A stretch of 38,816 nt of DNA, from positions 1 to 38,816 of the forward strand of contig JAITNQ010000037.1 in assembly GCA_031290435.1 (NCBI GenBank). Reading direction: 5' to 3'. This document shows, one piece after another, positions 37,597 to 38,816 of this stretch. A model generated the notes under the pieces. That model was not told the origin of the DNA and did no database searches. It saw only the letters and a list, made by a program, of their open reading frames with translations. Origin of the DNA: Candidatus Symbiothrix sp. (GTDB lineage: Bacteria > Bacteroidota > Bacteroidia > Bacteroidales > Azobacteroidaceae). The stretch's first letter is position 1, and every line of letters begins with the position of its first letter. Both the position numbers and the translations under genes were made by a program.

Positions 37597-38040
37597 TTAT
37601 TCCGATACTACTTCGAACGGAAGTTCTACGGCAACTTCTTTGTGGAGTTTGACCAAAGCCTTGTAAGAACCCACTTCTTTAACCGGCTCTTTGAGGATTA
37701 TGGCTTTTCTGTCCACTTCGAAACCTTTTTTAGCCAGTTCGTCCGCAATCTGAATATTGGTAACCGAACCGAAAATAGTTCCGGTAGAACTTGTTTTTGC
37801 TCCGATAGTCAGAGAAACGCCCTCCAATTGGGTGGCAAGGACTTGCGCGTTCGCTTTGATTTTCTCCAATTTATGGGCGCGTTGACGCAAATTTTCGGCC
37901 AATACTTTCTTAGCCGATTCGGAAGCAATAACTGCTTTCTTTTGCGGAATCAGATAATTTCTTCCGTAACCGCTTTTAACGGTAACAATATCATCCTTGT
38001 AACCAAGGTTGGTAACGTCTTCTAATAATATTACTTGCAT
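37597..38040 (-). CDS. rplI: 50S ribosomal protein L9
   Basis: [37 protein letters not shown]. Confidence 0.97.
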   Translation of the reverse strand: MQVILLEDVTNLGYKDDIVTVKSGYGRNYLIPQKKAVIASESAKKVLAENLRQRAHKLEKIKANAQVLATQLEGVSLTIGAKTSSTGTIFGSVTNIQIADELAKKGFEVDRKAIILKEPVKEVGSYKALVKLHKEVAVELPFEVVSE

Positions 38041-38060
38041 GATTATTTCCTCCTTATTAA

Positions 38061-38330
38061 TTATTTCATTAAATCGGTTACATACGGAAGCAAGGCCAAA
38101 TGACGGGCACGCTTCACGGCTTGTGATATCCGGTGCTGGAACTTCAAAGAAGTGCCTGTAATGCGACGCGGAAGTATTTTCCCTTGTTCATTCAGGAATT
38201 TCTTCAAAAAATCCGGGTCTTTATAATCGATAAACTTAATGCCGTTTTTTTTGAAACGACAATATTTCTTCTTTTTAACGTCAACCGTAGGGGGAGTTAA
38301 ATAACGAATTTCTGAGTTGTTTGTTGCCAT
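38061..38330 (-). CDS. rpsR: 30S ribosomal protein S18
   Basis: [64 protein letters not shown]. Confidence 0.97.
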   Translation of the reverse strand: MATNNSEIRYLTPPTVDVKKKKYCRFKKNGIKFIDYKDPDFLKKFLNEQGKILPRRITGTSLKFQHRISQAVKRARHLALLPYVTDLMK

Positions 38331-38333
38331 GAT

Positions 38334-38681
38334 TTAGTTCTCCTTTACTGATTCTTTAGTTTTGTTTCTTCTTTTAGCTGCATAAGCTGCAAAATCCTTA
38401 TCCTGACGGAAAGTCAGAAAACGAAGCACTCTTTCATCGCGGCGGAACTGAGTTTCCAACTTTGCAATAGTTGTCGGTTCTGCCGTGAATTCAATCAGCG
38501 TGTAGAATCCGGTTGTCTTCTTTTGAATGGAGTAGGCTAATTTGCGCAATCCCCAATTCTCTTCATTCACAATCTCAGCCCCTTCAGCTGTAAGAATGCC
38601 CTTGAATTTTTCGACCGCTTCCTTCATCTGTGCATCAGACAAAACGGGAGTCAAAATGAAAACGGTTTCGTAATTGTTCAT
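38334..38681 (-). CDS. rpsF: 30S ribosomal protein S6
   Basis: [31 protein letters not shown] at 38681 is preferred over the ORF-track start at 38726. Confidence 0.95.
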   Translation of the reverse strand: MNNYETVFILTPVLSDAQMKEAVEKFKGILTAEGAEIVNEENWGLRKLAYSIQKKTTGFYTLIEFTAEPTTIAKLETQFRRDERVLRFLTFRQDKDFAAYAAKRRNKTKESVKEN

Positions 38682-38725
38682 TGATCTTTTAATTATTAAA
38701 ATTAGTACATTTGTAAATTGAGGCA

Positions 38726-38733
38726 CAAAGGTA
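38726..38733 (-). promoter_or_regulatory. -7 box (TACCTTTG) of the rpsF-rpsR-rplI operon
   Basis: CAAAGGTA on + strand, 45 nt upstream of the S6 ATG. It overlaps the extended ORF-track start, which argues against that start. Confidence 0.65.
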
Positions 38734-38816
38734 ATGCTTTTATTTTAAATGGCAATGCTTTAGTAGATAAATTTTTTATAATCCTTCAATCCGCAAGCTA
38801 AAGATTGGATAAATTG

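Overview
Bacteroidales-like chromosomal window. TAnnTTTG promoter boxes and the gene families support the lineage, which is itself an inference. The flanks are housekeeping: a truncated YafQ-type toxin, metY and a small histone-H1-like gene on the left; nikR-like, aroE, purC, phoH, asnS, rluB-type, purB, tnaA and rplI-rpsR-rpsF on the right. Between them (about 2.25-27.4 kb) lies one co-directional accessory cluster. It holds three iterative-type PKS / PUFA-synthase-like megasynthases: (NPD-like)2-KS-AT, (NPD/ER-like)2-KS-AT-ACP-ACP-KR, and KS-AT-DH-PPTase. These are followed by a discrete ACP, a CrtX/MGT-like GT1 glycosyltransferase, a MATE transporter, an ABC ATPase, two MacB/DevC-like permeases, a periplasmic adaptor and a TolC-like outer-membrane protein. 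The layout suggests synthesis, glycosylation and envelope-spanning export of a polyketide or fatty-acid-derived glycolipid, functionally parallel to the cyanobacterial heterocyst glycolipid Hgl + DevBCA-TolC system, with a cis-encoded PPTase reminiscent of enediyne PKSs. The product is unknown. Further observations are a catalytically degraded double NPD module in the first PKS, a decayed tandem copy of the PPTase 3' end lying between the PKS and the ACP gene, a truncated acyltransferase-3 remnant behind an intact-looking promoter, a NikR homologue lacking most nickel ligands, and a small histone-H1-like gene missing from the ORF track. No searches were run. All family assignments come from motif reading.
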